Notes under the pieces: generated by a model
The model's input: only the letters and a program-made list of their open reading frames with translations
What the model was told of the DNA's origin: nothing
Databases searched by the model: none
Made by a program: the position numbers and the translations under genes
Assembly: GCF_001426185.1 (NCBI RefSeq)
Contig: NZ_LMRP01000004.1
Coordinates: 444,405-508,404, forward strand
DNA length: 64,000 bases
Origin: Rhodococcus sp. Leaf247
GTDB lineage: Bacteria; Actinomycetota; Actinomycetes; Mycobacteriales; Mycobacteriaceae
Direction of reading: 5' to 3'
In this document: piece by piece, positions 18,205-32,557 of the stretch
Position numbering within the stretch: position 1 is the stretch's first letter
Layout of the letters: every line of letters starts with the position of its first letter

Positions 18205-18220
18205 TTACAAAGTGTGGTGT
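18205..18220 (+). promoter_or_regulatory. NrdR box 1 (degenerate)
   Basis: TTACAAAGTGTGGTGT fits the NrdR core C-w-A-x-x-T-x-T-w-G at 9 of 10 positions. It starts 32 bp before a near-perfect box, the usual three-turn spacing for NrdR tandem sites upstream of ribonucleotide reductase genes. Confidence 0.7.
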
Positions 18221-18236
18221 TGCCTTGCGCTGTCGG

Positions 18237-18252
18237 ACACTAGGTGTAGTGT
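18237..18252 (+). promoter_or_regulatory. NrdR box 2 overlapping the nrdH promoter -10
   Basis: ACACTAGGTGTAGTGT matches the known NrdR consensus acaCwAtATaTwGtgt at every defined core position. It overlaps a possible -10 hexamer TAGTGT (18247-18252) with TTGCGC at 18225-18230 as a 16-bp-spaced -35. NrdR with bound dATP/ATP should repress nrdHIE here. Confidence 0.85.
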
Positions 18253-18275
18253 CTTGAACACCGAGAGGCCACAAC

Positions 18276-18328
18276 GGCTCGAGGCCCGCGCCACCCCGAT
18301 TTTCCATCGTGGAGGCGCGGGTCGAGCC
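18276..18328 (+). promoter_or_regulatory. Strong hairpin in the long nrdH 5' leader
   Basis: GGCTCGA (18276-18282) and CCCGCGCC (18285-18292) pair perfectly with GGCGCGGG (18314-18321) and TCGAGCC (18322-18328), giving 15 bp broken by a 2-nt GG bulge. It lies in a leader of about 250 nt between the NrdR-controlled promoter and nrdH. There is no T-tract, so it is not a simple terminator. I could not match it to a known riboswitch. Confidence 0.6.
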
Positions 18329-18510
18329 TGGTTTACCGGTCAGCTTCCGGGTGGTGTGCACGTCAGGTTCAGCGGGGATCCAGTCCACGTTCCTGCAGTG
18401 CGATGTCACCGCGGAGAGGGCGACGTCAGGACGACAGCGAGCGCGCCCGGGTCGTGAGTACTTCTCACGGTCGGGACACACGACGCACGCGATGTAGGAG
18501 AAGAGGGACC

Positions 18511-18753
18511 ATGAGCGCCACCACCGTCACCGTTTACACCAAGCCGGCCTGCGTGCAGTGCAAGGCGACGTACCGCGCACTCGACAAAGAGGGCATCGAG
18601 TACGACGTCATCGACATCTCGATGGACCCCGAGGCGCGTGACTACGTCATGGCCCTCGGTTACCTGCAGGCGCCCGTCGTCGTCGCCGGCGACGATCACT
18701 GGTCCGGCTTCCGCCCCGACCGCATCAAGACCCTCGTCACCGCTGCTGCCTGA
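18511..18753 (+). CDS. nrdH: Glutaredoxin-like protein NrdH
   Basis: 80 residues. Electron donor for class Ib ribonucleotide reductase, itself reduced by thioredoxin reductase. The redox motif is CVQC (Cys14, Cys17), and the C-terminal WSGFRPDRI is the NrdH-redoxin signature. ATG 18511 follows GTAGGAGAAGAGGGA. First gene of nrdHIE, downstream of two NrdR boxes and a long leader. Confidence 0.96.
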   Translation: MSATTVTVYTKPACVQCKATYRALDKEGIEYDVIDISMDPEARDYVMALGYLQAPVVVAGDDHWSGFRPDRIKTLVTAAA

Positions 18754-18870
18754 AGCGCTCCGGCCGCCCCGCTCGACGGGGACGGTCACGGTGAGTCCCC
18801 GACTCACCTCTGACGCGCGGCGTCGCGCCGCACGAGTCGTCCACAGTCAGTCGTCACCGAAGGTGGAGCA

Positions 18871-19308
18871 ATGTCCGAGTCGCTGGTCTACTTCTCGAGT
18901 GTCTCGGAGAACACCCACCGATTCGTCGAGAAGCTCGATCTTCCGGCGACGCGCATTCCCCTTCGATACCCGCGTGACGGCATCACGATCGACCGTCCCT
19001 ACGTCCTGGTGCTCCCCACGTACGGCGGCGGCGCGACCGCTACCGGTCGGGACACCGGCTACGTACCCAAGCCGGTCGTCAAATTCCTGAACGACGTTCA
19101 CAACCGATCGCTCATCCGCGCCGTCATCGCGGGAGGGAACACCAACTTCGGTGACACCTACTGCTTCGCCGGCGACGTCGTGTCGAGCAAATGTCACGTC
19201 CCGTTCCTCTATCGCTTCGAAGTGATGGGGACGGCGTACGACGTGGAGCGGGTCCGAGAGGGCCTCGCAGAATTCTGGGCGCGTCTCGACGCGCCCTGCA
19301 CCATCTGA
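18871..19308 (+). CDS. nrdI: Class Ib ribonucleotide reductase flavodoxin NrdI
   Basis: 145 residues. FMN protein that generates the superoxide needed to assemble the Mn(III)2-tyrosyl radical of NrdF. It begins [18 protein letters not shown], the FMN phosphate loop, and contains VLPTYGGG and [15 protein letters not shown]. It lies 117 bp after nrdH and 32 bp before nrdE; ATG follows AAGGTGGAG. Confidence 0.96.
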   Translation: MSESLVYFSSVSENTHRFVEKLDLPATRIPLRYPRDGITIDRPYVLVLPTYGGGATATGRDTGYVPKPVVKFLNDVHNRSLIRAVIAGGNTNFGDTYCFAGDVVSSKCHVPFLYRFEVMGTAYDVERVREGLAEFWARLDAPCTI

Positions 19309-19340
19309 ACCCGAACATTCCCGATCTCAGGAGTACGCAC

Positions 19341-21503
19341 ATGGCACCGACCATCACCGACTCGTCGCCGGCCGTGTCGCGACACGAGGATGCCGAGCTC
19401 GACTACCACGCTCTCAACGCAATGCTCAATCTGTACGGGCCCAACGGTGAGATCCAGTTCGAGAAGGACCGTGAGGCGGCGCGCGCGTACTTCCTGCAGC
19501 ACGTCAACCAGAACACCGTCTTCTTCCACAACCTGGACGAGAAGCTGGACTACCTCGTCGAGGAGAACTACTACGAGGCAGAGGTTCTCGACCAGTACTC
19601 CCGGTCGTTCGTCAAGGGCCTGATCGAGCACGCGTACTCGAAGAAGTTCCGCTTCCCGACGTTCCTGGGAGCGTTCAAGTACTACACCTCCTACACCCTG
19701 AAGACGTTCGACGGTAAGCGATACCTGGAGCGCTTCGAGGATCGTGTGTGCATGGTCGCGCTGACGTTGGCAGCCGGCAACGAGGTTCTCGCGACCGATC
19801 TGGTCGACGAGATCATCGCCGGTCGCTTCCAGCCCGCCACCCCGACATTCCTGAACTCCGGTAAGAAGCAGCGCGGCGAGCCCGTGTCCTGCTTCCTGCT
19901 GCGCATCGAGGACAACATGGAGTCCATCGGTCGCTCCATCAACTCGGCCCTGCAGCTCTCCAAGCGCGGCGGCGGAGTTGCCCTGCTGCTCAGCAACATC
20001 CGTGAGTCCGGTGCTCCGATCAAGCGCATCGAGAACCAGTCCTCCGGCGTCATCCCCATCATGAAGCTGCTCGAGGACTCCTTCTCCTACGCCAATCAGC
20101 TCGGCGCTCGCCAGGGTGCGGGGGCCGTGTACCTGCACGCCCACCACCCCGACGTCTACAAGTTCCTCGACACCAAGCGCGAGAACGCCGACGAGAAAAT
20201 CCGCATCAAGACGCTGTCCCTCGGCATCGTGATCCCCGACATCACGTTCGAGCTGGCGAAGAAGAACGAGGACATGTACCTCTTCTCGCCGTACGACGTC
20301 GAGCGCATCTACGGCGTGCCCTTCGCCGACATCAACGTCTCCGAGAAGTACCACGAGATGGTCGACGACAAGCGCATCCGCAAGACCAAGATCAAGGCGC
20401 GCGAGTTCTTCCAGACCCTCGCGGAACTGCAGTTCGAGTCCGGCTACCCGTACATCATGTTCGAGGACACCGTGAATCGCGCCAACCCGGTGGCCGGCAA
20501 GATCACGCACTCCAACCTGTGCTCGGAGATCCTGCAGGTGTCCACGCCGTCGACGTTCAACGAAGATCTGTCGTACAGCCATGTGGGCAAGGACATCTCG
20601 TGCAACCTGGGCTCGCTGAACATCGCCAAGACGATGGACTCGCCCGACTTCGCCCAGACCATCGAGGTCGCCATCCGCGGATTGACCGCGGTGTCCGATC
20701 AGACGCACATCTACTCCGTGCCGTCGATCGAGCAGGGCAACAACACCTCCCACGCCATCGGCCTCGGCCAGATGAATCTGCACGGCTACCTTGCCCGTGA
20801 GCGCATCTACTACGGCAGCGACGAGGGCATCGACTTCACCGACATCTACTTCTACACGGTGCTGTTCCACGCTCTGCGTGCGTCGAACCGGCTCGCTATC
20901 GAGCGCGGCACCTACTTCGGTGGGTTCCCCGAGTCCAAGTACGCGTCCGGTGAATTCTTCGACAAGTACACCGACCAGGTGTGGGAGCCGAAGAGTGACC
21001 GTGTCCGGGAACTGTTCTCCACGAGCGGCATTCACATCCCGACGCAGGAAGACTGGATCGAGTTGAAGGCGTCCGTGCAGAAGCACGGCATCTACAACCA
21101 GAACCTCCAGGCCGTCCCGCCGACCGGGTCGATCTCCTACATCAATTACTCCACCAGCTCCATCCACCCGGTGGCGTCGAAGATCGAGATCCGTAAGGAA
21201 GGCAAGATCGGCCGCGTCTACTACCCGGCGCCGTACCTGACCAACGACAACCTGGAGTACTACCAGGACGCGTACGAGATCGGGTACGAGAAGATCATCG
21301 ACACCTACGCCGCGGCGACGCAGCACGTCGACCAGGGCCTGTCCCTCACCCTGTTCTTCAAGGACACCGCCAGCACCCGCGACATCAACAAGGCGCAGAT
21401 CTACGCATGGCGTAAGGGCATCAAGACGCTGTACTACATCCGTCTGCGTCAGATGGCCCTCGAGGGGACCGAGGTGGAGGGTTGCGTCAGCTGCATGTTG
21501 TGA
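19341..21503 (+). CDS. nrdE: Ribonucleotide reductase class Ib alpha subunit NrdE
   Basis: 720 residues. Reduces ribonucleoside diphosphates to deoxyribonucleotides. Substrate-site motifs include [28 protein letters not shown] with the catalytic Cys region, and PPTGSISYI. The C-terminal redox pair is CVSC in the terminal EGCVSCML. It lacks the long N-terminal ATP-cone of class Ia, as expected. ATG 19341 follows CAGGAG. A strong terminator lies 65 bp downstream, and nrdF is a separate unit. Confidence 0.97.
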   Translation: MAPTITDSSPAVSRHEDAELDYHALNAMLNLYGPNGEIQFEKDREAARAYFLQHVNQNTVFFHNLDEKLDYLVEENYYEAEVLDQYSRSFVKGLIEHAYSKKFRFPTFLGAFKYYTSYTLKTFDGKRYLERFEDRVCMVALTLAAGNEVLATDLVDEIIAGRFQPATPTFLNSGKKQRGEPVSCFLLRIEDNMESIGRSINSALQLSKRGGGVALLLSNIRESGAPIKRIENQSSGVIPIMKLLEDSFSYANQLGARQGAGAVYLHAHHPDVYKFLDTKRENADEKIRIKTLSLGIVIPDITFELAKKNEDMYLFSPYDVERIYGVPFADINVSEKYHEMVDDKRIRKTKIKAREFFQTLAELQFESGYPYIMFEDTVNRANPVAGKITHSNLCSEILQVSTPSTFNEDLSYSHVGKDISCNLGSLNIAKTMDSPDFAQTIEVAIRGLTAVSDQTHIYSVPSIEQGNNTSHAIGLGQMNLHGYLARERIYYGSDEGIDFTDIYFYTVLFHALRASNRLAIERGTYFGGFPESKYASGEFFDKYTDQVWEPKSDRVRELFSTSGIHIPTQEDWIELKASVQKHGIYNQNLQAVPPTGSISYINYSTSSIHPVASKIEIRKEGKIGRVYYPAPYLTNDNLEYYQDAYEIGYEKIIDTYAAATQHVDQGLSLTLFFKDTASTRDINKAQIYAWRKGIKTLYYIRLRQMALEGTEVEGCVSCML

Positions 21504-21567
21504 CCCCGGGCAACACCGAGGAACACCTGAAGGGATCCATCAGGCACCGCGTGTAGCGCGGTGTCGG

Positions 21568-21604
21568 GCGGCGACGGAGCGACGGCTCCGTCGCCGCTTT
21601 TGTT
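21568..21604 (+). terminator. Rho-independent terminator after nrdE
   Basis: A 13-bp perfect stem (21568-21580 with 21585-21597, core GGCGACGGAGC/GCTCCGTCGCC) with loop GACG is followed by CTTTTGTTG. It should end the nrdHIE transcript. Confidence 0.9.
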
Positions 21605-22816
<1,212 letters not shown>

Positions 22817-22827
22817 CCCACGTCACC

Positions 22828-22864
22828 CTCAGGGCACCATCCGCACCGCGGGTGGTGCCCTGAG
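22828..22864 (+). terminator. Hairpin terminator after nrdF
   Basis: CTCAGGGCACCA (22828-22839) pairs with TGGTGCCCTGAG (22853-22864), a perfect 12-bp stem beginning 12 bases after the nrdF stop. It is followed by TTGTGTTCG rather than a clean T-tract. Confidence 0.75.
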
Positions 22865-22903
22865 TTGTGTTCGTGCATGCACGGGCAGGTGTGGAGCCGC
22901 GCC

Positions 22904-22971
22904 TTCCCGCAACGGTTGTAGCAACCTGCAACGGTTGTAGCCGTTGCAGGTTGCTACAACCGTTGCGGGAA
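22904..22971. repeat. Perfect inverted repeat with 31-bp arms and 6-nt loop
   Basis: Positions 22904-22934 are the exact reverse complement of 22941-22971, and the loop is TTGTAG. Each arm contains smaller repeats: GCAACGGTTGTAG occurs at 22909-22921 and 22928-22940 (19-bp period), and its complement appears twice in the right arm. It lies between nrdF and a minus-strand Nudix gene, 40 bp beyond a separate nrdF terminator, within a 243-bp gap with no other supported gene. As RNA from either strand it would fold into one very stable hairpin. Function not known. Confidence 0.9.
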
Positions 22972-23059
22972 TCCCGGTGGCCGCGCAGACCTGCACACAG
23001 AACGCGTCGGCAGGGCCGGATGTGTCCTGGCGGCACAGGTTGTGTGCAGTCGGCGCCAC

Positions 23060-23533
23060 CTACCGCCGGAACCAGGCCTCCGGACCGTGGTCGAGAGCTT
23101 TGGCGATGCGGAGCGCAGAGGTGTCGGTGATGTCCGCGGGCAGCGCATCACGGGCGAACCACTGCACGTCGAGGTTCTCGTCGTCGGACACTCGCGCGTC
23201 ACCACTGACGTACCGGGCGAGGAAGCAGATGTCGACGTACTGGGCGCGGTCACCGTTGGGATAGACGATCGGCTCGGTGACGTCGACACTCGTCAACCGC
23301 ACGAGCTCGGCGGTGACACCTGTCTCCTCGGCGATCTCGCGGAGCGCGGCAGGCCCGGGTTCCTCGCCGGGTTCGAGCACACCGGACACCACAGCCCAGA
23401 GGCCGTTGTCCGTGCGACGGGTCAGCAGCAGCCTGTCGTCGGCGTCGAGGACGACTGCGCTGACACCGGCGAGCCAGAGCGGGTCGTGGCCGATCGCGGT
23501 GCGCAGGGTCGTGATGAATTCGGGAATCGGCAC
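23060..23533 (-). CDS. Nudix hydrolase
   Basis: 157 residues. The Nudix box (GX5EX7REUXEEXGU) is at residues 51-73: [23 protein letters not shown], with all catalytic Glu residues kept. It hydrolyses a nucleoside-diphosphate-linked substrate of unknown identity. The preceding [21 protein letters not shown] is the usual first strand pair. It is separated from fecB by 21 bp on the same strand, so probably the second gene of that unit. Confidence 0.9.
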   Translation of the reverse strand: MPIPEFITTLRTAIGHDPLWLAGVSAVVLDADDRLLLTRRTDNGLWAVVSGVLEPGEEPGPAALREIAEETGVTAELVRLTSVDVTEPIVYPNGDRAQYVDICFLARYVSGDARVSDDENLDVQWFARDALPADITDTSALRIAKALDHGPEAWFRR

Positions 23534-23554
23534 CCGGAGGACGCTACCGAGGTG

Positions 23555-24625
23555 TCAGACGTAGCCGTTGAGCGAGTTCGAGATGTCGGTGAGAACGGCT
23601 CCGGCAGCCACGAGACCGTCGCCGGACCACACGGTGTCGTCGACGCTGAACACTCGGCTGTCGGTGACGGCGCCGAGGTCCTTCCAGGCGTCGGACTCCA
23701 TGACGGACGTGCCGTGTTCCAGGCCGTCCTGTCCGTCGAACAACACGTAGATGAGGTCGCCCTCGGCGTCGGACGGATCGTCCGCGGAGAGTGGCCGCGT
23801 CGCACCCTGCTGAGGCCCGGGTCGACGGACGCCGGCCTGCGCCAGCACCTGGCCCGCGAAACTGTCGTCTCCGAGGAGCTGTGCGTCACCGGCGCCGAAC
23901 CGCACGACCGATGCTTCGGTGATGGACGAGTTCTGCCGACGGCCGACGTCCTCGGCGCGTGCTCGGTACTGCTCGGTCGCTCGGGTGGCGGCATCGCGAC
24001 GGCCCATCGCCGCGGCGGCCAGGGTCGAACGCTCCAGCCACGACGAGGATGCACGCGTCAGCACGGTGGGGGCGATGCCGTCGAGCTGAGCGGTCACGGA
24101 CGGGTCGAGGGAGTCGGCGCCGATGATGACGTCCGGAGAGAGCGCGCGGATCGCGTCGAGGTCCGGGCTGCCCTCGGGGCCGACGCCGGGGATCTCGGCG
24201 ATGCCGGTGCCGAGGTAGTCGGGCCGCAGCAGGGCGGACGGGGGAGCGGTGGGCGCGAGGGGAGCGGTCGGTGCGCCGACGACGCGCTCCCACATTCCGA
24301 CGGCGCACGAGGAGTCGAGAGCGGTCATGGACAGCACCACGATGCGCTGCGGGTCGGCCGGGACCGTGGTGGATCTGCCACCGGCGACGACCAAGCGAGA
24401 ATCGCCCTGCTGACCGAGAGTGTCCACGGGCTGTTCGGGGGCGCACAGACCAACCGTGTCGCGCTCGATACCCACGACGCCGGCTCCCGCGACGTTGGTG
24501 GTGGTGCGCACGATGGTGGACGCATCGTCGCTGGACGTGTCTCCGCAGGCGGCCAGGAAGAGGACTGTGGGAACGGTCGCGAGGGCGACTGCTGTCCGGC
24601 TGAGACGACGAGAACGATCCGACAT
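23555..24625 (-). CDS. fecB: FecB-like siderophore/heme-binding lipoprotein
   Basis: 356 residues. Substrate-binding protein of the FecB/FepB (class III, helical-backbone) type. The signal peptide ends in the lipobox LAAC with Cys27 as lipid-anchor site. [19 protein letters not shown] and [34 protein letters not shown] are family hallmarks. The position next to ctaD and serB matches fecB (Rv3044). No permease or ATPase genes are adjacent. ATG 24625 is chosen because it begins the signal peptide. Confidence 0.9.
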   Translation of the reverse strand: MSDRSRRLSRTAVALATVPTVLFLAACGDTSSDDASTIVRTTTNVAGAGVVGIERDTVGLCAPEQPVDTLGQQGDSRLVVAGGRSTTVPADPQRIVVLSMTALDSSCAVGMWERVVGAPTAPLAPTAPPSALLRPDYLGTGIAEIPGVGPEGSPDLDAIRALSPDVIIGADSLDPSVTAQLDGIAPTVLTRASSSWLERSTLAAAAMGRRDAATRATEQYRARAEDVGRRQNSSITEASVVRFGAGDAQLLGDDSFAGQVLAQAGVRRPGPQQGATRPLSADDPSDAEGDLIYVLFDGQDGLEHGTSVMESDAWKDLGAVTDSRVFSVDDTVWSGDGLVAAGAVLTDISNSLNGYV

Positions 24626-24694
24626 GGCGACGACCCTACGCACCCTCTCGAGCACTGCCGGAACGGACACTCGGGCGGAAGTACGACACAGAGT

Positions 24695-24718
24695 AGGACC
24701 AGTGCCACGGTTGGTCCT
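24695..24718. promoter_or_regulatory. Inverted repeat between fecB and ctaD
   Basis: AGGACCA (24695-24701) and TGGTCCT (24712-24718) form a perfect inverted repeat with a 10-bp spacer in the 171-bp divergent promoter region. The 17-bp half-site distance suits a dimeric regulator. No family assigned. Confidence 0.45.
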
Positions 24719-24796
24719 GCAGGGGGTTACGATCCTTACAGCGCACTAATTTACTGCGTTCACCTCGGGCACGGGGGGACGCTTTCAGGAGGATCA

Positions 24797-28720
<3,924 letters not shown>

Positions 28721-28724
<4 letters not shown>

Positions 28725-30868
28725 AGCGAGACGTACACCAGGACGATCGGACCCCGAACGCGCACACTGCTTCCCGACGCCACCGGCTCCGTGGACGCCG
28801 GTCGGCCGTCGGGCGTCGCGGAGTCGAAGACGGGGACGTACCGCGCGGCCTCGCCGGGACCGTGGCGTCGGTGATCGGGGACGACGATGTCGGCGTCGCC
28901 GCCCGAATGCAGAACCAGCAGAGCCGATTCGAAGGTCGGCGCCGGTAATCCCTCGGTCCGCAGAGTGGGGATGCGGACGTCCGAGCCGTCGACCCACGCC
29001 TGGAGGGTTCGGGCCGAGTCGTCGTTCCACCTGTCGCCGACGATCTCGGTGCCACCGACGTCGAACCACATGAGATCGGGTTCCCCGCTCGGGGTGTCGC
29101 GTCCCGCGAAGAACTCCTGCTGCCGGAGCACGGGCGCATTCCGCCGAAACTTCAGTGCGCGTGCGAGAGTCGATGTCAGGTCGTCGTCGCGTGTGGACCA
29201 GCCGATGGCGTGGGCCTGCGCCGCAGGGGTGTCCTGCGGCACGCAGTACGCGTTGTTGTTGCCGTGCTGGGTGTGTCCCAGTTCGTCGCCGGCGAGGAAC
29301 ATCGGCGTGCCCGTGGACAACGCCAGGGTGGACAGGATCGCCCGGACGTGGCGATCCCGTGCGGCCAGTACGTCGGGATCGTCGGTGGGGCCTTCGACGC
29401 CGTGATCGACCGACAGGTTGTTGTCCGTTCCGTCGCGGTTGTCCTCGCCGTTCGCCTCGTTGTGCTTGTGCTTGTACGACACCAGGTCTCGCGCGGTGAA
29501 GCCGTCGTGAGCGGTGACGAAGTTGACGGAGGCCCACGGCCGGCGCCCGGTCGGAGCGTAGAGATCCTCGGACCCGGCGATACGCGAGGCGAGTTCTCGC
29601 ACGCCGCCGTGGCCGGTGAAGAAGCGCCGGACGGTGTCGCGGTAGCGGTCGTTCCATTCGCTCCAGACGCCCCCGAAGCCGCCGACCTGGTAGCCGGGTC
29701 CCGTGGCGTCCCACGGCTCGGCGATCAGCTTCGTCCGGCACAGCACCGGGTCCGCGGCGATGGCGGTGAGCAACGGCGCGCGGGTGTCGAAGCGCCATCC
29801 TCCGGGTCGGCCGAGCGTGCTGGCCAGGTCGAAGCGGAAGCCGTCGACACCCAGTTCGGTGACCCAGTAGCGGAGGGAGTCGCACACCATCCTGACGACT
29901 GTGGGAGACGCCGCGTCGAGAGTGTTGCCGCATCCCGTCAGATCGATGTCGTGTCCGCGCTCGTCGAGGAGGTAGTACCCACGCGCGTCGAAACCCCTCC
30001 AGGACAACGACGGTCCGTCGACGCCACCCTCGCAGGTGTGGTTGTAGACCACGTCGAGGATCACCTCGATGCCTGCGTCGTGGAAGGTGTCGACCATGGT
30101 GCGGAACTCGTCGACCTCCGCACCGGGAACGCTGGCGTAGGACGGTTCGACCGCGAAGTACGACCCGGTCGAATATCCCCAGTGGTTCCGCATCCCACGG
30201 GCGCGGACACCGGGCTCGGTGAGGCAGGCGTGCACCGGGAGGAGTTCGACCGCGGTGATTCCGAGCGAGAGGAGGTGATCGACGACGGCCGGCCCGGCGA
30301 GGCCGAGATATGTCCCGCGCAGGGGTTCGGGGACCGACGGGTGCGCCCCGGTGTAGGACCCCACGTGAAGTTCGTAGATCACAGTACGGTCCCAGTCCGT
30401 TTCGAGCCGCGAGCGATCGGTGACATCCTGCGGTGCGGTGACTACCGCGAGCGGAACGTGTCCGAGTGAGTCCAGCGTCGACGGTGGGCCGAAGGGATCG
30501 TCCCGGTACGGCAGGAGCCGTTGCGCGTCGCCGAGGGCACCGGTGATGCGACGCGCGTACGGGTCGAGAAGAATCTTGTTCGGGTCGAACCGATGTCCCG
30601 CCTCGGGATTCCACGGCCCGGACACCCGGTAGCCGTACACGGTTCCCACTCCGGCGTCGGAGACGACTCCGTGCCAGATGCCGTACGTACGCTCCGTCAG
30701 GCGGTACCGCGTCTCGACGGGGGACTGGTCTCCCGGCGTCACGATGCACAGGTCGACGGTCTCGGCGTCGGGTGCGTGGACGGCGAAGGCGACACCCTCG
30801 TCGCACAGGTGCGATCCCAGAGGGAAGGGTCGGCCGGCCCCGGCTCGATGGTTCTGTTCGTGCGACAC
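28721..30868 (-). CDS. glgX: Glycogen debranching enzyme GlgX/TreX
   Basis: 715 residues, GH13_11. Hydrolyses alpha-1,6 branches of glycogen limit dextrins. An N-terminal CBM48 (GVAFAVHAPDAETVDLC) is followed by the barrel. VILDVVYNHTCEGG, the nucleophile Asp in GVDGFRFDLASTLGR, the acid/base Glu in LIAEPWDATG, and Asp in FVTAHDGFTARDLVSY are present. GTG 30868 starts just before the CBM48 and has AGGA upstream. treZ is 25 kb away and treY is not in the window. Divergent from an ABC ATPase gene. Confidence 0.93.
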
Positions 30869-30919
30869 GCGTGATGATCCTGCCGTGTCTGGGCCCGGCG
30901 TGTGGGAGAAGATGGACTC

Positions 30920-31747
30920 GTGTCCGAACCTGACCCAGACCTGCTCGTCGAACTCACCGATGTTTCCGTCGTCCGTGGAGGTACGACGCTCGTCGGTCCG
31001 GTGTCGTGGAACGTCGAACTGGACGAGCGATGGGTCGTGCTGGGCCCGAACGGCGCCGGCAAGACCACGTTGCTGCGAGTCGCGGCCGCGGAGTTGTACC
31101 CGACCACGGGTGTCGCCAACGTTCTGGGCGAATCTCTGGGCCACGTCGACATCTCCGAGTTGAAGCCACGTATCGGCTTGTCCTCGTCGTCGCTGGCGGG
31201 ACGCATTCCCGCCGACGAGGTGGTCGCGGACCTGGTCGTGTCCGCCGGCTACGCCGTACTCGGCCGGTGGCGGGAGAAGTACGACGCCGTCGACGACGAG
31301 CGTGCGGTCAACATGCTGGAGACGGCGGGAATCGAACACCTCGCACGCCGCACGTTCGGCACTCTGTCCGAGGGGGAGCGCAAGCGGGTGCTCATCGCCC
31401 GTGCGTTGATGACCGATCCCGAACTGCTGCTCCTCGACGAACCCGCCGCAGGTCTCGACCTGGGTGGCCGCGAGGACCTCGTGGCCATCCTCACGGATCT
31501 GGCGATGGACCCGGATGCGCCGGCGACCGTCCTGATCACGCACCACGTCGAGGAGATCCCGCCCGGCTTCACACACGCGATGTTGTTGAAGGAGGGCGGC
31601 GTCGTGGCCCAGGGCCTGATCGACGACGTCATCACCGAGGAACATCTGTCGACGGCGTTCAGTCAGGGCATCGCGCTGGACCGGGTCGACGGACGATTCT
31701 TCGCCCGCCGCAAGCGGAGTCGGTCCTCGCACCGGCGCGCGAGATGA
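30920..31747 (+). CDS. ABC transporter ATP-binding protein (Rv3041c-like)
   Basis: 275 residues. A single nucleotide-binding domain: Walker A GPNGAGKTT, Q-loop region RIGLSSSSL, signature LSEGERKR, Walker B LLLLDEP, H-loop ITHHVEE. No permease gene is adjacent, so the partner is unknown. GTG 30920 is preferred with GGAGAAG upstream; GTG 30902 is possible. It overlaps the Nudix gene (ATGA), and the gene order matches Rv3041c-Rv3040c. Confidence 0.9.
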   Translation: MSEPDPDLLVELTDVSVVRGGTTLVGPVSWNVELDERWVVLGPNGAGKTTLLRVAAAELYPTTGVANVLGESLGHVDISELKPRIGLSSSSLAGRIPADEVVADLVVSAGYAVLGRWREKYDAVDDERAVNMLETAGIEHLARRTFGTLSEGERKRVLIARALMTDPELLLLDEPAAGLDLGGREDLVAILTDLAMDPDAPATVLITHHVEEIPPGFTHAMLLKEGGVVAQGLIDDVITEEHLSTAFSQGIALDRVDGRFFARRKRSRSSHRRAR

Positions 31748-32532
31748 GCACTCCCGCAGCTCTGCGTGACGCGTCCACCGTCCTTCTCCTGCGCGACGGG
31801 TCCGCCGGTCTCGAGGTGTTCCTGCAACGCCGGGTCGGACGGATGGCGTTCGCTGCCGGGATGACGGTCTTCCCGGGAGGCGGGGTCGACCCGTCGGATT
31901 GCACGCCCGCCGACGGCAAGGACCGATGGGTGGGTCCGCCGCCGTCGTGGTGGGCCGAGAAGTTCGAGACCGACGACGGGACTGCCCGCGCGCTGGTCCT
32001 CGCCGCCGTGCGGGAGACGTTCGAGGAATGCGGCGTCCTGTTCGCCGGATCCGATGCGGAGTCGGTGGTCGCGGACACGGCCGAGTACGCGGAGGGTCGA
32101 CGCGCGGTGGAGCGGCACGATGTGGCGTTCGGCGCTTTCCTTGCCGACGCGTCCCTGGTGGTGCGCGCCGATCTGCTGACGCCGTACGCGCGGTGGATCA
32201 CCCCGGAGGGGGAGACCACGCGCCGTTACGACACCAGGTTCTTCGCGGCGGCGGTGCCGTCGGGTCAGCGACCGGACGGTGAGACCTCCGAGGCGTCGGA
32301 CGCGTCATGGGTCCGCCCGTCCGTCGCGCTGGAGGAGTTGCGGCGCGGCGACCGGGTCATGCTGCCGCCCACCTGGGCCTGCCTGAGGCAGCTCGGTGCG
32401 CACGACACGGTCGAGAGCGCGATGTCCGACACGGTGGACCTCGCACCGGTGTGTCCGCGTGTCACGACCGCTAACGGTGCCGTGCGAGTCGACTTCGCCG
32501 ACGCCGGGGCGTACTACGCCGATCTCCCGTGA
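31744..32532 (+). CDS. Nudix hydrolase (Rv3040c-like)
   Basis: 262 residues. FLQRRVGRMAFAAGMTVFPGGGVDPSD leads into a Nudix domain with a long insertion. The helix RALVLAAVRETFEECGVLF supplies the REXXEEXG core (RETFEECG). This is the NUDT19/coenzyme A-pyrophosphatase-like subgroup by its FPGG motif. ATG overlaps the ABC gene stop (ATGA). The neighbouring enoyl-CoA hydratase would suit a role in acyl-CoA handling (inference). Confidence 0.88.
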   Translation: MSTPAALRDASTVLLLRDGSAGLEVFLQRRVGRMAFAAGMTVFPGGGVDPSDCTPADGKDRWVGPPPSWWAEKFETDDGTARALVLAAVRETFEECGVLFAGSDAESVVADTAEYAEGRRAVERHDVAFGAFLADASLVVRADLLTPYARWITPEGETTRRYDTRFFAAAVPSGQRPDGETSEASDASWVRPSVALEELRRGDRVMLPPTWACLRQLGAHDTVESAMSDTVDLAPVCPRVTTANGAVRVDFADAGAYYADLP

Positions 32533-32557
32533 CACCCACCCGGTAGCGTCCACGGGC

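Noticed and set aside
18253..18510. Cobalamin riboswitch in the nrdH leader
   Set aside because: A strong stem is present, but I could not find the conserved B12-box core or the usual junction elements, so I list only an unassigned hairpin.
19209..21326. A 705-codon minus-strand frame opposite nrdE
   Set aside because: nrdE is unambiguous; the antisense translation has repetitive Val/Asp/Leu/Arg composition without domains.
22867..23130. Small plus-strand frame running through the long inverted repeat
   Set aside because: Its codons are dictated by the repeat itself and by the antisense of the Nudix gene; no ribosome site or protein-like composition.
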